This document shows positions 5,212 through 5,891 of a stretch of 5,891 bases of DNA, in pieces. The translations under genes and the position numbers were made by a program. The number at the start of each line of letters is the position of its first letter. Position 1 is the first letter of the stretch. Source of the DNA: Actinomycetes bacterium (GTDB taxonomy: Bacteria > Actinomycetota > Acidimicrobiia > Acidimicrobiales > Acidimicrobiaceae); NCBI GenBank assembly GCA_021819025.1, contig JAKASN010000141.1, positions 1-5,891 of the forward strand, given 5' to 3'. The notes beneath the pieces were generated by a model that worked only from the letters and a program-made list of their open reading frames with translations, did no database searches and was not told the origin of the DNA.

Positions 5212-5891
5212 ATGTCGAGGATCTCCAACCCAAGTGCTGAAGCAGCTGTCCACCCCCGGATCGGCTCTGGGATGCCAGCAGCGGTTCCCAATGCCAAACT
5301 CCCGCTGTTTTTTTTCGTGCTTAGCGCCATAGCGCTAAGCACAGATGGCGTCGTAGCCACTTGGAATGCCCGGAGTATCGCCTCTCATCCCGGAGGGCAT
5401 CTGGCACTGGGAGTGGTGCACCTTTTCATGCTGGGGTTTCTCACCACCGGGGTCTTTGGGGCTCTGCATCAATTCGCGCCGGTGATCGCCTCCCGCAAAC
5501 TCCGCTCGGAAAGAGTGGGTGTTATCTCGGCGGGAATCTTCTCGCTGGGAGCTCTCGGGTTAGGGACGAGCTTTCTCTTCAATTTCAATCCTGGCGTTGC
5601 CGCCAGTGGAGCCCTCGCCGTGGTTGGCATCGCCATGGTAGTGTGGAATCTCAGCGCACCTCTTCTCGCCTCAGGCAAGGGAGTGCCGATCAGCGGTCTC
5701 CGCTTTGCCGCATTCTTCCTGTTGGCGGTAGCACTATTTGGTCTCAGTTACGCCTTCGATCGCAACGGAGGCGAGAAGACCTTTGCGCTCAATCCCAACC
5801 TGGTACTGGCTCATGCGCACATCGGCCTCATCGGCTGGTTGGGACTCACCTATATCGCCGTGGCGGAAAAGCTCTGGGCGATTTTCGTGCT
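5212..5891 (+). CDS. Multi-pass membrane protein, heme-copper oxidase subunit I/NnrS-like (3' end outside window)
   Basis: The ATG at 5212 follows AAAGG (5199-5203) by eight bases, and the frame stays open to the window end, giving 226 residues of an incomplete protein. After a 30-residue soluble start, hydrophobic segments lie near 31-51, 64-93, 102-124, 131-152, 163-181 and 197-219. Histidines fall at the edges or within these helices: His70 and His86 in VVHLFMLGF and GALHQFAP, and His201/His203 in LAHAHIGLIGWLGL. This arrangement recalls heme- or copper-binding helices of oxidase subunit I and of NnrS, a membrane protein linked to NO stress. It could also be a distant membrane paralogue without catalysis. 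The divergent partner is the hemerythrin operon, and both likely answer to the 5157-5174 dyad. A perfect 11-bp hairpin sits inside codons 36-44. Confidence 0.75.
   Translation, partial: MSRISNPSAEAAVHPRIGSGMPAAVPNAKLPLFFFVLSAIALSTDGVVATWNARSIASHPGGHLALGVVHLFMLGFLTTGVFGALHQFAPVIASRKLRSERVGVISAGIFSLGALGLGTSFLFNFNPGVAASGALAVVGIAMVVWNLSAPLLASGKGVPISGLRFAAFFLLAVALFGLSYAFDRNGGEKTFALNPNLVLAHAHIGLIGWLGLTYIAVAEKLWAIFV
5317..5342. repeat. Perfect 11-bp inverted repeat inside the membrane-protein gene
   Basis: GTGCTTAGCGC and GCGCTAAGCAC are exact reverse complements separated by CATA. Eight T bases at 5308-5315 precede it on the plus strand. It lies within the first predicted membrane helix (residues VLSAIALS). 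The T run is on the wrong side for a plus-strand intrinsic terminator, and on the minus strand the stem is followed by an A run, so it is not a standard terminator. Possible roles are an mRNA hairpin affecting early translation or a protein-binding site about 105 bases into the gene. Confidence 0.6.

Noticed and set aside
1..5891. tRNA, rRNA, CRISPR array, insertion sequence or phage attachment site
   Set aside because: No T-loop or anticodon-type folds, regularly spaced repeats, transposase motifs or terminal inverted repeats with target duplications were seen on either strand.

Overview
The window looks like the chromosome of a moderately GC-rich bacterium, with bases judged by eye to be in the mid-to-upper fifties percent G+C. 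GTG starts, compact gene spacing and the gene families suggest an actinobacterium, perhaps an acidophilic Acidimicrobiia-type lineage. That assignment is an inference from gene style. No marker gene is present.

Left part (2-3559, plus strand): a catabolic-looking series of three enzymes. First comes the C-terminal half of an FMN-dependent alpha-hydroxy-acid dehydrogenase/oxidase. A complete acetamidase/formamidase-family amidase follows 48 bases later, with a strong ribosome binding site. After a gap of about 290-330 bases comes a complete AMP-forming acyl-CoA synthetase. Amide hydrolysis, 2-hydroxy-acid oxidation and CoA activation could form one route, but no substrate can be read from the sequence.

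The gap before the acyl-CoA synthetase (1637-1972) is the most unusual part. It holds no convincing gene. It does hold a stretch that can fold into a closing helix plus two side helices and contains GGGACGCAAAGCC, which I recognise as the signature core of the c-di-GMP-I (GEMM-I) riboswitch. A second three-way-junction fold lies just upstream and shares bases with the closing helix of the first, so the two folds exclude each other. This is a candidate riboswitch or variant, not a proven one.

Right part (3556-5891): a gene group that looks like a stress-response module. On the minus strand, reading right to left, are a hemerythrin-like di-iron protein, a short uncertain ORF that fits exactly between its neighbours, and an ArsR-like (COG2345-type) winged-helix regulator with a conserved-looking Cys/His set. 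Divergent from it on the plus strand is a multi-pass membrane protein with paired histidines, resembling heme-copper oxidase subunit I or NnrS-like proteins and cut by the window edge. The 73-base divergent intergenic region contains a perfect TATAAT box and a 7-bp inverted repeat at the expected transcription start. This is a good candidate operator for autoregulation by the regulator. Families of this kind are associated with nitric oxide or oxygen stress and Fe-S/iron sensing.

The two halves converge at a CTAG tetranucleotide that supplies the stop codon of both the acyl-CoA synthetase and the regulator.
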